Source: Mucilaginibacter jinjuensis
GTDB lineage: Bacteria; Bacteroidota; Bacteroidia; Sphingobacteriales; Sphingobacteriaceae
Assembly (NCBI RefSeq): GCF_028596025.1
Contig: NZ_CP117167.1
Span: 1,364,001 to 1,428,000, forward strand
Length of the DNA: 64,000 bases
Reading direction: 5' to 3'
Shown here: positions 25,132-33,882 of the stretch, piece by piece
Layout: each line of letters opens with the position of its first letter
How positions within the stretch are numbered: the first letter of the stretch is position 1
Made by a program: the position numbers and the translations under genes
The notes under the pieces: model-generated
What the model was told of the DNA's origin: nothing
Seen by the model: only the letters and a program-made list of their open reading frames with translations
Databases searched by the model: none

Positions 25132-26361
25132 TTACTTAGCTAATTTAGCTTTTAAGTTTTCGTTAATAGCTTCTAAAAACTCTTCGGTGTACAGATAATC
25201 GGTACCGTGTTCAACTTTAGGTTTAATGGTGATAGCCAAATCTTTGGTCATTTTACCACTTTCTACAGTCTCGATACAAACTTCCTCTAATGCTTTACAG
25301 AAGTCGATCAATTCTTGATTGTTATCCAGGATACCACGGAACTCTAAACCACGGGTCCATGCAAAAATAGATGCAATTGGGTTGGTAGAAGTTTGGCGGC
25401 CGGCCTGATACTCGCGGTAGTGGCGGGTAACTGTACCATGTGCAGCTTCAGCTTCCATAACAGTACCATCTGGGGTAACCAGGGTAGATGTCATTAAACC
25501 TAATGAACCAAAACCTTGAGCTACGGTGTCAGACTGTACGTCGCCATCATAGTTTTTACAAGCCCAAACAAAGTTACCATTCCATTTAAGGGCCGATGCA
25601 ACCATGTCATCGATCAAACGGTGCTCGTAAGTGATACCAGCATCAGCGAATTTTTGTTTGTAATCGTTTTGGTAGATCTCTTCGAAGATATCTTTGAAAC
25701 GGCCATCATATTTTTTAAGGATGGTGTTTTTGGTTGATAAGTATAAAGGCCAGCCTTTCATTAATGCCTGGTTAAAGCAAGCATGAGCGAAACCCTTGAT
25801 AGACTCGTCAGTATTGTACATTGCCAAAGCAACGCCATCACCTTTAAAGTTAAATACCTCGAATGATTGCTCTTCGCCGCCATCCTCTGGTGTAAATTTA
25901 ATAGTTAGTTTACCTTTTCCTTTGGTTACAAAGTCAGTAGCGCGGTACTGATCGCCAAAAGCGTGACGGCCAATGCAGATAGGGGCAGTCCAGTTAGGCA
26001 CTAAACGAGGTACGTTGTTCATTACAATCGGCTCGCGGAATACGGTACCATCCAGAATGTTACGGATAGTTCCGTTTGGCGATTTCCACATTTGTTTCAA
26101 ACCAAACTCTTCTACACGGGCTTCATCCGGTGTAATGGTAGCACATTTAATACCAACACCGTATTGTTTAATAGCGTTAGCTGCGTCGATAGTTACCTGA
26201 TCGTTAGTTTCGTCACGGTACTCAATGCCCAGATCATAGTATTTAATATCCAGGTCAAGATAAGGCAGGATCAGTTTATCTTTAATAAACTTCCATATAA
26301 TGCGGGTCATTTCATCGCCGTCCAGTTCAACAACCGGATTTTCTACTTTAATTTTTGACAT
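25132..26361 (-). CDS. icd: NADP-dependent isocitrate dehydrogenase (dimeric, eukaryote-like type)
   Basis: 409 residues. TCA cycle enzyme that forms 2-oxoglutarate, CO2 and NADPH. Sequence is of the homodimeric type II (eukaryotic-like) group: [21 protein letters not shown] at the start, [19 protein letters not shown] (substrate loop), [28 protein letters not shown] (metal-binding aspartates) and [17 protein letters not shown]. The serine in the SPNGT loop binds isocitrate. A -7 box TATATTTG lies about 29 bp upstream. Cytosolic; single gene with its own terminator. Confidence 0.97.
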   Translation of the reverse strand: MSKIKVENPVVELDGDEMTRIIWKFIKDKLILPYLDLDIKYYDLGIEYRDETNDQVTIDAANAIKQYGVGIKCATITPDEARVEEFGLKQMWKSPNGTIRNILDGTVFREPIVMNNVPRLVPNWTAPICIGRHAFGDQYRATDFVTKGKGKLTIKFTPEDGGEEQSFEVFNFKGDGVALAMYNTDESIKGFAHACFNQALMKGWPLYLSTKNTILKKYDGRFKDIFEEIYQNDYKQKFADAGITYEHRLIDDMVASALKWNGNFVWACKNYDGDVQSDTVAQGFGSLGLMTSTLVTPDGTVMEAEAAHGTVTRHYREYQAGRQTSTNPIASIFAWTRGLEFRGILDNNQELIDFCKALEEVCIETVESGKMTKDLAITIKPKVEHGTDYLYTEEFLEAINENLKAKLAK

Positions 26362-26389
26362 TTTTGATAACTTTTTCGGTTAGTGGTGT

Positions 26390-26397
26390 CAAATATA
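26390..26397 (-). promoter_or_regulatory. Putative -7 box of icd
   Basis: Minus strand TATATTTG, exact TAnnTTTG match, 29 bp before the start codon. Confidence 0.55.
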
Positions 26398-26523
26398 TAA
26401 AATTGAGTTTATCAATATTAATTAAAACCGAAATGTATGACTTTGTAAATACATTTATACATAGCGGAATCAGTTTTGAATGAGTGAGGGAGTGAATGAT
26501 AGAAGGAGAGAATGTAAAACAGC

Positions 26524-26587
26524 TCGTCATTGCGAGGTACGAAGCAATCGCTAACTATACAGAGGCGCTCTGTACGGTTCGCGATCG
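26524..26587. repeat. Type A element, copy 6 (right arm missing)
   Basis: Full left arm CGTCATTGCGAGGTACGAAG plus the ACAGAG-GCG-CTCTGT hairpin, then the right arm breaks off after CGCGATCG and continues into 'cttgtctctcgattc' word repeats. Confidence 0.88.
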
Positions 26588-26770
26588 GAGCTTATCTTGT
26601 CTCTCGATTCTTGTTTCTCTGTAAAAAGGACGTTCCCGCTATCGGCGGGCCGGGCTATCCGCTCATACTGCACAGGCATTATCCGCCGATAGGCGGACGG
26701 TATCCGCTACTATCCCTAACGCAAAACAGTCTTGATTCCTGGCTCTTGTTTCTTGCTTCTCTTTTTTCGT
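26588..26770. repeat. Word repeats and GC-rich inverted repeat in a 480-bp gap
   Basis: The gap 26362-26844 has no gene. It holds type A copy 6, words of the form TCTTGATTCCTGGCTCTTG, and an inverted pair CTATCGGCGG (26640) / CCGCCGATAG (26691). No ORF or RNA recognised. Confidence 0.6.
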
Positions 26771-26844
26771 AACTTGCTAACACAAACATCAACCCATTGC
26801 GTTTTATATCCACAGGTTTAAGTTAAATTTTAAAAATTACTATC

Positions 26845-27276
26845 ATGAGCAAAACCCAATTCGACCCAGAGTTTAACGATGAAAACCTGGACAGAGATAA
26901 AACATTAAAAGATGATCTTGGCGAAGAATCGGCAGCACAGGATTTGAAATATGATCCCGAAACCGATAGTTACGAAATAGAAGTTGATGGTGACGACCCG
27001 GACTACGACCCACCTGCGTTGTTTGATACTGCAGCTCCGGGTGGCAGCGATGCCAATTCGGACTATGATGAATCTAACCCGTATGATACCCGCGGCGAGT
27101 ACGACAGGAACCGCTCGATAGAAACTGATGTTGATTCGTTAGGTATGCATATTGACGATGGCAAGATTGCCGAGCTAAGCCCGCTTGATGAAGAGCTGGC
27201 CCGCACACCCGAAGATGACCGCGACGACCTTGATGAAGAAGGTTACCCAAAGAACGACGGCGAATACCTTAAATAA
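26845..27276 (+). CDS. Acidic hypothetical protein, probably disordered
   Basis: 143 residues, very rich in Asp and Glu with few hydrophobics; many Asp-Pro, Asp-Tyr and Ser-Asp pairs (YDPETDSYEIEVDGDDPDYD). No signal peptide, membrane segment or known motif. Predicted to be largely unfolded in the cytosol. Likely a conserved acidic protein of unknown role; possible uses include binding basic proteins, which I only mention. A strong terminator follows at 27289. Ordinary codon use supports expression. Confidence 0.72.
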   Translation: MSKTQFDPEFNDENLDRDKTLKDDLGEESAAQDLKYDPETDSYEIEVDGDDPDYDPPALFDTAAPGGSDANSDYDESNPYDTRGEYDRNRSIETDVDSLGMHIDDGKIAELSPLDEELARTPEDDRDDLDEEGYPKNDGEYLK

Positions 27277-27288
27277 GTAATAAGAAAT

Positions 27289-27319
27289 TGAAAGGCAGGC
27301 AAATTTTGCCTGCCTTTTC
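27289..27319 (+). terminator. Terminator after the acidic protein
   Basis: AAAGGCAGGCAAA / TTTGCCTGCCTTT stem followed by T residues. Confidence 0.85.
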
Positions 27320-27424
27320 TGTTAAATTCAATTTGCTTAAAACGGCATTTTTCTGCTCAGAAAGTTCACATTAATTTCATTTAATTATTACAAATGTGAG
27401 GTATGAAAAAGACTTTCATTCCTT

Positions 27425-27432
27425 TACATTTG
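27425..27432 (+). promoter_or_regulatory. Putative -7 box of the OYE reductase
   Basis: TACATTTG, exact TAnnTTTG, 8 bp before the ATG at 27441. It lies inside the longer open frame and supports the later start. Confidence 0.5.
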
Positions 27433-27440
27433 ATGGCACT

Positions 27441-28514
27441 ATGGCAAACTTATTCTCTCCAATTACAATAAAAAATATAGAACTTAAAAACCGGATCGTG
27501 GTATCACCTATGTGCGAATATTCGAGCGTAGACGGTTTTGCCAACAACTGGCACCTGGTGCATTTAGGTGCAAGGGCAGTAGGCGGCGCAGCATTATTAA
27601 TTACCGAAGCCAACGCCGTATCGCCCGAAGCCCGTATCACCTACGCCGACCTGGGCATCTGGAAAGATGAGCATATCGAAAAGTTAAAAGAGATCACCGA
27701 TTTTGTACACGAGCAGGGCGCTTACATTGGCACACAGCTGGCACATGCCGGTCGCAAAGCCAGTCATGAGAAGCCATGGCTGGGTGGTGCGCAGATTGCA
27801 TCAGGTCATGAAAATGGTTGGGTATCTGTATCGGCAAGTGCATTGCCTTTTACTGATGGTGAAGAAGCTCCCGCAGCTTTGGATAAAGCTGGCATCGAAA
27901 AAGTAGTAGCCGATTTTAAAGCCGCAGCCATCCGTGCAGATAAAGCAGGTTTCGATTTAATTGAATTGCATGGTGCGCATGGGTACTTGATCAACCAATT
28001 CTTATCACCCCTCAGCAATAAACGTACTGATGAATATGGTGGCTCATTTGATAACCGCATCCGATTGTTGTTAGAGCTTGTAGATGCAGTGCACGAAGTT
28101 TGGCCGGCAGAAAAACTGTTTTTCGTTCGGATCTCGGCCACAGAATGGGTTGACGGCGGCTGGACTGTGGATGATTCTGTAGCTTTGGCTAAGATCCTCA
28201 AAACAAAAGGTGTGGATTTGATCGACTGCTCTTCTGGTGGTAACTCTCCATTGCAACAAATACCCCTTAAACTGGGTTACCAGGTTGAGTTTGCCGAAAA
28301 GGTAAAACGGGAAGCAGAGATATTAACCGGAGCGGTAGGCCTCATTGTAGAAAGCAAACAAGCTGACGAGATCATCAGCAGCGGCCAGGCTGATCTGGTT
28401 TTCTTAGCCCGCGAAGAACTACGCGACCCTAACTTCCCGCTCCGTGCTGCCTTTGAACTGGAAGCAGAAGTTAAATGGCCGGTACAATACGAACGGGCAA
28501 AATTTCATAAATAA
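27441..28514 (+). CDS. Old Yellow Enzyme family NADH:flavin oxidoreductase (YqjM-like)
   Basis: 357 residues from the ATG at 27441, FMN-dependent ene-reductase acting on electron-poor double bonds. Seen: Cys25 in VVSPMCEYSS, the thermophilic-like (YqjM) position that tunes the flavin; HAGRKAS; HGAHGYLINQFLSPLSN with the His-X-X-His substrate pair; ATEWVDGGW and a C-terminal LIVESKQADEI. The open frame begins 15 codons earlier but a -7 box lies within it. Physiological substrate unknown; a role in detoxifying quinones or nitro compounds is common. OsmC gene follows 150 bp later after a word-repeat gap. Confidence 0.93.
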   Translation: MANLFSPITIKNIELKNRIVVSPMCEYSSVDGFANNWHLVHLGARAVGGAALLITEANAVSPEARITYADLGIWKDEHIEKLKEITDFVHEQGAYIGTQLAHAGRKASHEKPWLGGAQIASGHENGWVSVSASALPFTDGEEAPAALDKAGIEKVVADFKAAAIRADKAGFDLIELHGAHGYLINQFLSPLSNKRTDEYGGSFDNRIRLLLELVDAVHEVWPAEKLFFVRISATEWVDGGWTVDDSVALAKILKTKGVDLIDCSSGGNSPLQQIPLKLGYQVEFAEKVKREAEILTGAVGLIVESKQADEIISSGQADLVFLAREELRDPNFPLRAAFELEAEVKWPVQYERAKFHK

Positions 28515-28515
28515 G

Positions 28516-28640
28516 TAGGAGGCCAGAAGTCGGTAAGACCGTAAGTCCGAAAGCAGGACATTGACAAATTGCCGAATCGACAAATTAACAAATTGAAACA
28601 AGGCATTGACAAATTGCCGAATTAACAAATCGACAAATTA
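28516..28640. repeat. Word repeats (types G and C)
   Basis: Words of the form GTCGGTAAGACCGTAAGTCC (about 28530) followed by ACAAATTGCCGAATCGACAA and near copies (28561-28640). Confidence 0.6.
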
Positions 28641-28666
28641 AATTAAAATCACATAAATAAATTACT

Positions 28667-29089
28667 ATGAAACGTACAGCAAATGCACATTGGAATGGCA
28701 CATTAAAAGATGGTAAAGGTGAAATAACCACCCAAAGCACCACCTTAAACAAAACACAATATTCTTTCAAAACCCGTTTTGAAGATGGTGTTGGTACCAA
28801 CCCTGAAGAACTGATTGCAGCTGCACACGCAGGTTGCTTCACCATGGCAGTAGGCGCAGCACTTACCCAGCAAGGCATCACTCCGGGCGATTTAACCACC
28901 GATGCTATCTTAGACCTGGATATGGTTGCTTTAGAAATTAAAGGCATTCACCTGGAGCTTAAAGCATCAGCTATCGACGGTGTATCTGAAGATCAATTTA
29001 AACAAGTTGCCGAAGGCGCTAAAGCGGGTTGTATTGTATCAAAAGCACTGAACGTGCCAATTACACTGAGTGTGACTTACGGCGCATAA
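28667..29089 (+). CDS. OsmC family peroxiredoxin
   Basis: 140 residues, thiol-dependent peroxidase that reduces organic hydroperoxides. The two catalytic cysteines are visible in AAHAGCFTMAVG and AKAGCIVSKAL, the classical OsmC spacing, and the opening RTANAHWNGTLKDGKGEITTQS is family sequence. Cytosolic, probably dimeric. It is preceded by an OYE reductase on the same strand, so both may serve oxidative or electrophile stress. Followed by a symmetric type A element and then a terminator at 29200. Confidence 0.95.
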   Translation: MKRTANAHWNGTLKDGKGEITTQSTTLNKTQYSFKTRFEDGVGTNPEELIAAAHAGCFTMAVGAALTQQGITPGDLTTDAILDLDMVALEIKGIHLELKASAIDGVSEDQFKQVAEGAKAGCIVSKALNVPITLSVTYGA

Positions 29090-29099
29090 AACTTTTACC

Positions 29100-29183
29100 A
29101 CGTCATTGCGAGGAACGAAGCAATCGCGAACTATACAGAGCCACTCTGTAAATAGGGGATTGCTTCGTTCCTCGCAATGACGT
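29100..29183. repeat. Type A element, copy 7 (symmetric)
   Basis: Perfect 26-bp arms at 29100-29125 and 29158-29183; inner hairpin ACAGAG-CCA-CTCTGT. Confidence 0.93.
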
Positions 29184-29199
29184 GCAACGATATACAAAA

Positions 29200-29229
29200 A
29201 TAGCCGATAAACTTATCGGCTATTTTTTT
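29200..29229 (+). terminator. Terminator after osmC
   Basis: ATAGCCGATAA-AC-TTATCGGCTAT followed by TTTTTTT. The type A copy lies between stop codon and terminator, so it would be in the transcript. Confidence 0.9.
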
Positions 29230-29253
29230 GTCTAATTACTATATTTAAACATT

Positions 29254-29850
29254 ATGGCCTTTACCTCACGTTCGCGCGTATCTTATAGCCTCATTGTATC
29301 CCTGGTAATTGTTGGCTTCCTTGTATTCTTGTTCTTCTATCTCAAACATCAGTTTACCACGGTGCGTACCGAAGTGAATGAAGATGTAATGGTGCAAAAA
29401 ATAACCAGCATGGGCAAGCTCGAACTTGTGAAATATTCGATGAAAGATGTGATCGAAAAGAAAGAAATCCATACCTTTTGGCCCGATGAGCGCGTACTGT
29501 TTCTGGCAGTAGGAGAGGTGACTGCCTGTATCGATCTCACCAAAATTAAAAAGACTGATATTACCCAAACCGTCAACCATGATACCGTAACCGTACTATT
29601 GCCCAAAGCAGAGATCTGCTACGTAAAGCTCGACCACCAAAAATCAAAGGTGTATGATATAACCGGCGCCATCTTCCCCGGCAATGCCAAAAATATGGTA
29701 GAAGATATTTATAAAGTTGCCGAAAAGCGCCTGCTGGATAACGCCAACGATATGAACATTGTAAGCAAGGCACAAGAGAATGCGCAGTTAATTTTTAAGC
29801 CGATGTTGGAGAATGTGTCGGGTAAGGTGGTGGTGATTAGGTTTAAGTAG
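29254..29850 (+). CDS. DUF4230 family membrane-anchored protein
   Basis: 198 residues. One membrane helix (SLIVSLVIVGFLVFLFFYLKHQF) close to the N-terminus, then an extracytoplasmic domain matching DUF4230: MVQKITSMGKLELVKYSMKDVIE, ERVLFLAVGEVTACIDLTKIKK, DTVTVLLPKAEI and LPNA-like terminal helices. The fold is a repeated alpha/beta module of unknown function. Probably anchored in the inner membrane facing the periplasm. It is monocistronic by spacing. No direct clue to role. Confidence 0.88.
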   Translation: MAFTSRSRVSYSLIVSLVIVGFLVFLFFYLKHQFTTVRTEVNEDVMVQKITSMGKLELVKYSMKDVIEKKEIHTFWPDERVLFLAVGEVTACIDLTKIKKTDITQTVNHDTVTVLLPKAEICYVKLDHQKSKVYDITGAIFPGNAKNMVEDIYKVAEKRLLDNANDMNIVSKAQENAQLIFKPMLENVSGKVVVIRFK

Positions 29851-30195
29851 AAAGAAAGTACGTACGTGAGTGATGATTTCTATGATCTGGTAGTAATCTA
29901 TTACCACTGCCATTTGCAGAAAATGTAGCTATTATAATTAGTTATGAGAACATGAGTGGTGCGCTCGCGCCAGTGAGATGCGGAATAGTACTGTGTCTAT
30001 CTGCTCAAAGCTAAAAATATCCAACAACGTAGGCTTGCGCTGCATAGTTGTGCCAGTTAGGAGGGTCTTTTTAATATCCAAATAAAACAAAAGCTCAGAT
30101 TTTTTTTCGAAATCTGAGCTTTTGTTCATATAAATAGAATTTTTTTTTTGAGCGATCTTAGTAAGATGGTTTCGATCTATCTCGTATAAATTGAA
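29851..30195. other. Gap with no gene recognised
   Basis: 345 bp. Apart from a hairpin at 30088-30124 I see nothing defined. A 63-codon minus-strand ORF here is read through that hairpin and is not credible. Confidence 0.6.
30088..30124 (-). terminator. Terminator for the first lectin gene
   Basis: CAAAAGCTCAGATT / AATCTGAGCTTTTG stem. On the minus strand a T-rich stretch follows the stem. Confidence 0.7.
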
Positions 30196-30660
30196 TTATT
30201 TAAAAGTGCCGAAATTTCCACTCTTTTTACCTCCTTGTGTTCCTGTAGAAACCGAATAGGATCCGCCAGCGTAATTAAGAACTGCGTAAAAAACAAAATT
30301 TCCATCATCTTGCAATACCCAACTACCCGCAGTGGTGGCATCATGCTGAGGTGGAGAGTATGACCAAAGTACGCTACCACCGTTTCTATGTATTACTATA
30401 TTGAAGTAGGCAAAATCACAACTACTAAGATTGCCATTTTGTAATGGCCCAGATGCCCAAAGTCCAACGTTAGCTGAATTATATAAAACAAGATTGCCGT
30501 CGCCTTGATAAACTAGCCTATAAAGGCCATTATTAGACTTAGCACATACTTGATTTGGATAAAAAGCTGTTCCATTCACAATTTGTTTGCTTTGAGCCAA
30601 AGCATTTCGAGCCACAAATGTGGTAAATGTCAGGACTAAGACAAACAATGTTTTTTTCAT
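30196..30660 (-). CDS. Secreted B-lectin (bulb-type mannose-binding) domain protein
   Basis: 154 residues: signal peptide (KKTLFVLVLTFTTFVARNALAQ) and one monocot-mannose-binding-lectin-like domain. Two sugar-site repeats of the Q-x-D-x-N-x-V-x-Y type are intact (YQGDGNLVLYNSANVGLW and LQDDGNFVFY), the middle one is decayed (HRNGGSVLWS). A secreted or surface lectin that binds mannose-type glycans is expected. A paralogue stands just upstream on the same strand. Low GC compared with flanking genes hints at transfer. Similar domains form lectin-like bacteriocins in Pseudomonas; that role here is only speculation. Confidence 0.9.
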   Translation of the reverse strand: MKKTLFVLVLTFTTFVARNALAQSKQIVNGTAFYPNQVCAKSNNGLYRLVYQGDGNLVLYNSANVGLWASGPLQNGNLSSCDFAYFNIVIHRNGGSVLWSYSPPQHDATTAGSWVLQDDGNFVFYAVLNYAGGSYSVSTGTQGGKKSGNFGTFK

Positions 30661-30746
30661 GATAATAAATGATAAAGTTTAAGTGATTAATAATATTCAA
30701 ATCACGTTTGCAACGAGATATATTGCAGGCTGGCGTAAGATGTTTA

Positions 30747-30791
30747 TAAGATTAAAAGCGATGAATTATTAAGTCATCACTTTTAATCTTA
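30747..30791 (-). terminator. Terminator for the second lectin gene
   Basis: TAAGATTAAAAG(C/T)GATGA 18-bp stem with one G-U pair when read on the minus strand, 9-nt loop. On the plus strand that pair is a mismatch, so it belongs to the minus-strand gene. Confidence 0.8.
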
Positions 30792-30801
30792 TATTACTAT
30801 G

Positions 30802-31305
30802 TTACTTGATTTTAGTATTATGATTACTAACCCTGTTGCCTCCTGTATCGGTATCTACACTTTTAGGGGCATAATTAGGGATATTAAAATAGCCTACAAA
30901 GTTGCCATCATCTTGCAGAACCCATTGAAAACATGAATGATCGGGGCCGTTTACACTACCCGGATCTGTTGGATTACAAGGTAATCCATTCCAATTATAA
31001 CTGGTTTTCCAATAAACTTGCCCTGTTGATGTACGGCAAGTAATTTCGCCCATTATATCGAAAGTAACGCTTCCTGGGTTACTAACTATAGTCCCGGAAT
31101 TCCATAATCCCACATGAGCAGAATTATATAAAACAAGATTGCCATCGCCTTGATACCAAAATGTGTATTGTCCATTATTTGACTTGCAAATTAGTGCGCC
31201 GGCATTGTAAACACCAAAAGCATGGTCGGGAAGATTTTGTGCTTTAACTTCTGAAACGAAAAGAATCATCCAAAAGATTCCGAGAATTGAAAATACTTTT
31301 TTCAT
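30802..31305 (-). CDS. Secreted B-lectin domain protein, paralogue
   Basis: 167 residues from the ATG at 31303-31305, with signal peptide KKVFSILGIFWMILFVSEVKAQ. B-lectin domain with two intact sugar-site repeats (YQGDGNLVLYNSAHVGLW, LQDDGNFVGYF) and a degenerate middle one that carries an insert with two cysteines (NGLPCNPTDPG, DHSCFQW). It is clearly a paralogue of the gene at 30196; the first repeat is almost identical in both proteins. The frame continues to 31368 but those residues lie before the signal peptide. Each gene has its own terminator. Confidence 0.9.
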   Translation of the reverse strand: MKKVFSILGIFWMILFVSEVKAQNLPDHAFGVYNAGALICKSNNGQYTFWYQGDGNLVLYNSAHVGLWNSGTIVSNPGSVTFDIMGEITCRTSTGQVYWKTSYNWNGLPCNPTDPGSVNGPDHSCFQWVLQDDGNFVGYFNIPNYAPKSVDTDTGGNRVSNHNTKIK

Positions 31306-31567
31306 GTGTAATAAAGTTTTAGGTAAAAAAATACTTTTTAAATATAGGCCTTTTAATTTGATTGACATTTTTTAAAACAAAAAAATATCAATTAACTTAA
31401 AAGATACTTGATTTTCAATATGATATATTTTAGTAATTCGTTCTTTTGCGCGCGTTTACAACGCATACTTAATATTTTCCGGAGCGAAAAATCGGCTGTA
31501 ACATTTTATAAAGTGTCGTATCTAACCCGGCATAAATGAAAAATCTCTTTAAATCAGCCTGGTCGAG

Positions 31568-32044
31568 ATGACAATGTTTGAGGAAATTTATAACCGCTAT
31601 GCACCGCAAATATTTAGGGTGTGCTTGGGCTATACCAATGATGCTGATCAGGCCAGGGATTTAGTACAGGAAACTTTTATATCCGTATGGAAAGGGCTGC
31701 CCGGCTTTAAGGGTAAATCGCAAATCAGCACCTGGATATTCCGGATCGCAACAAACCATTGTCTGCGTGCTTTAGAGGTTTCCAAACGTATGCCAGGTGC
31801 AGAATTACCAGTCAATTTAGCCGAAACATTCGAGGAACCGCAGGAAGATAAACTGAACTTTTTATACCGCTGCATTGCCGAACTGGAAGAAACAGACCGT
31901 ATTATCATTTCATTGGAGCTGGAGGGCCTGCCACAGGCAGAAATAGCCGAAGTTGTTGGTTTGAGCAATGGAAATGTACGGGTGAAAATCCATCGGATAA
32001 AAGAAAAGCTGGCTCAAAAATTTAAAAGCGTATGGACAGATTAG
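31568..32044 (+). CDS. ECF-type RNA polymerase sigma factor
   Basis: 158 residues. Sigma region 2 (FEEIYNRYAPQIFRVCLGYTNDADQARDLVQETFISVWKGLPGF) and region 4 (LEETDRIIISLELEGLPQAEIAEVVGLSNGNVRVKIHRIKEKL) are both clear. Directs transcription of a small regulon, probably including its own operon. It overlaps the next gene by 13 bp, a membrane protein that is a good candidate for its anti-sigma factor, and a third small membrane protein follows 1 bp after that. ATG at 31568 or 31574 both possible. Confidence 0.95.
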   Translation: MTMFEEIYNRYAPQIFRVCLGYTNDADQARDLVQETFISVWKGLPGFKGKSQISTWIFRIATNHCLRALEVSKRMPGAELPVNLAETFEEPQEDKLNFLYRCIAELEETDRIIISLELEGLPQAEIAEVVGLSNGNVRVKIHRIKEKLAQKFKSVWTD

Positions 32045-32616
32045 ATGATTTGAAAGCCATTTGGCATACTGCAAAGACAGACAGTCTGCCTACTTCAGAT
32101 GAGATGGTGTTATTGATCAGTAAGTTCCGCAATGAAAAGCTGCGAAATAAATGGCTGGTCATTGTGGCATCCAGTCTGTTATCGTCTCTAATAATTTCTA
32201 TATTATTTATTGTAGATTTTAAAATGGTGATAACTTATATAGGCGGAGGATTGATAGCAACTTCCGGTTTGTTACTTGCTGCCACCAACATCAGGTCGCT
32301 CAAACGTTTTTATCAGCTCGACTACTACAGTAACCAGGAATTCCTGCTTTTTATAGAGCAAACACTGCAAAACCAGATTAAATACTATAAAAAAACGATG
32401 GTTATTATCATGGCATTTTGCACTCTGGGTGTGATGTTATACCCTTATGAGGCTGTTCGCCAGTATCCGGTTTTGCTTGTTTGTACTTATGCCGCGCTCT
32501 TTATTTATCTGTCATTCATGTGGTTTTATGTACGCCCCCGCAAATTTAAAAAAGGTGTGGCAAAGCTAAATGCCACCCGGCAACGATTAGAAAATATTTT
32601 AAATCAACTTAAATAA
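32032..32616 (+). CDS. Membrane protein, candidate anti-sigma factor
   Basis: 194 residues. A soluble N-terminal segment of about 45 residues (MDRLDDLKAIWHTAKTDSLPTSDEMV, resembling the start of small anti-sigma-like proteins), then four hydrophobic helices in two pairs (about 42-60, 66-86, 124-140, 146-165) with a charged cytoplasmic stretch between them. No zinc motif (HxxxCxxC) is present, so it is not a ZAS-type anti-sigma factor. Its overlap with the sigma gene and the opening 'LDDLKAIW' pattern, common in ECF neighbours of Bacteroidota, support a regulator role; this is inference. Confidence 0.82.
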   Translation: MDRLDDLKAIWHTAKTDSLPTSDEMVLLISKFRNEKLRNKWLVIVASSLLSSLIISILFIVDFKMVITYIGGGLIATSGLLLAATNIRSLKRFYQLDYYSNQEFLLFIEQTLQNQIKYYKKTMVIIMAFCTLGVMLYPYEAVRQYPVLLVCTYAALFIYLSFMWFYVRPRKFKKGVAKLNATRQRLENILNQLK

Positions 32617-32617
32617 T

Positions 32618-32830
32618 ATGAAAAGAAACAATATCCCTAAAGCCGCTTTAATCATCTTTATTAGTGGTTTGTTAATTTCAACTGTTATGCCCGTTGCCGG
32701 CCGTTATTTCTTTTTGCCGGATTTTGTTAAAGGAGTTATAATGGGTTTAGGCCTTGCACTTGAGGTTATTGCACTTGTTATATTTCAGCGTAGTAAAAAA
32801 GATGCAAGCTGCACAGTCTGGAATAATTAA
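32618..32830 (+). CDS. Small membrane protein of the sigma operon
   Basis: 70 residues, two hydrophobic helices (PKAALIIFISGLLISTVMPVAG and VKGVIMGLGLALEVIALVIF) with a basic start and a polar end. Starts 1 bp after the stop of the preceding gene, so it is cotranscribed with the ECF sigma factor. No known family recognised; small two-helix proteins of this kind are common beside ECF sigma factors in Bacteroidota. Confidence 0.75.
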   Translation: MKRNNIPKAALIIFISGLLISTVMPVAGRYFFLPDFVKGVIMGLGLALEVIALVIFQRSKKDASCTVWNN

Positions 32831-32846
32831 TAAAAAACTCAATCAA

Positions 32847-32875
32847 CAAAAAAGCCCTCTCCTTCAGGAGAGGGC
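32847..32875 (-). terminator. Terminator for the DUF2490 gene
   Basis: GCCCTCTCC-TTC-AGGAGAGGGC stem; on the minus strand it is followed by TTTTTT. Confidence 0.8.
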
Positions 32876-32918
32876 AGCAATGTCTTCATCTCGCACCCAA
32901 TTCAGGGATGAGACTTTT

Positions 32919-33626
32919 TTAGAATCTCGTATACAACGCAAGCTGCGCTACGTGATTCATCGTATTGGCCTGTGTTTCAATCTGGTTAATGTATTGGTTT
33001 AAGTAACCGGCTTCCATATCAAAAAATTTACTGAAACGGTACCCGAAGGCCACGTAAGCACGGTTCTGGTCGAACACGCTGCCGTTGGTGGCATCCTTGT
33101 TTTGTACGTTGGCAAATACCTCGTTTTGCAGGGCTACAAAAGTACCCTGGGTAAACTCATTCACTTTGGTGGTAGGTATTACACCACGGATAAAGTAACG
33201 CATCCGCTGGGCGAAAAATTCTTCCTTAGCGCCCTGGCTGTCTACAAAGCGTTGCTCTAACCTAAAGCGGTGCATTACACTGGTGCGCTGTATTTTGTGC
33301 GTGTAAATGTACTGCTCCCAAATGCGTTGTTCGCGGCGAAAGCTATTTTCGATATCGGTAACTTTGTGGGTGCCGGTATACAGATAGCCAACGGTGGCAA
33401 TTTTGTTTTTCTTAAAATAGTAGCTAACGCCCGGGCGGATCAACGGATTTTTGAGGTACGACCAATTATCAGAAGAACGAAATTGCGCGTCGAACATCAT
33501 GCCCCAGTGTTCAGAAAATTTTTGCGTGTGGAACCAGGCTCCCCAGCCCGAAAACTCCTGGGTTTGAGCCCGCACCTGCATAGCAAAGCTAACCGCTGCC
33601 AGAGCGAGTAATAGTTTTAGTTTCAT
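32919..33626 (-). CDS. DUF2490 family outer-membrane-type protein
   Basis: 235 residues. Signal peptide (KLKLLLALAAVSFAMQVRAQ) and then an amphipathic beta-strand pattern with aromatic girdles, ending in Phe (QLALYTRF), as expected for an outer-membrane beta barrel. Family sequence: FSGWGAWFHTQKFSEHWGMMFDAQFRS, PLIRPGVSYYFKKNKIATVGYLY, RFRLEQRFV. Function of DUF2490 proteins is unknown; transport or adhesion is possible. Monocistronic, with its own terminator. Start ATG is at 33624-33626. Confidence 0.88.
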   Translation of the reverse strand: MKLKLLLALAAVSFAMQVRAQTQEFSGWGAWFHTQKFSEHWGMMFDAQFRSSDNWSYLKNPLIRPGVSYYFKKNKIATVGYLYTGTHKVTDIENSFRREQRIWEQYIYTHKIQRTSVMHRFRLEQRFVDSQGAKEEFFAQRMRYFIRGVIPTTKVNEFTQGTFVALQNEVFANVQNKDATNGSVFDQNRAYVAFGYRFSKFFDMEAGYLNQYINQIETQANTMNHVAQLALYTRF

Positions 33627-33803
33627 AGTTTATCCTAATTTGTAAAGTTTGGAATTTGAAGCAAAAATAGAAAAATTGGCTTTGCAGCCGCATGTAAAGT
33701 ATTTCTATCAGTAACGTCGAGAAATATAACTCTGTAATTGGGAAAATATTTTATTTGGTGCAAAGTGGGATGGTGTTCGATTTTGGATTTTTGTTTAGAT
33801 AAA

Positions 33804-33848
33804 GGCGTTGCAAACGCCGGGAAGTGTTAAGCACGCGTTGCAAACGCG
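33804..33848. repeat. Two short hairpins around TGCAA
   Basis: GGCGTTGCAAACGCC (33804-33818) and CGCGTTGCAAACGCG (33834-33848): same loop, different but matched stem ends. Confidence 0.75.
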
Positions 33849-33882
33849 CGCAAGAGTGTACCAACATCGTTTAATAATCGAA

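Noticed and set aside
29938..30129. 63-codon minus-strand ORF
   Set aside because: Begins in a terminator hairpin and crosses it; the lectin terminator explains the sequence.
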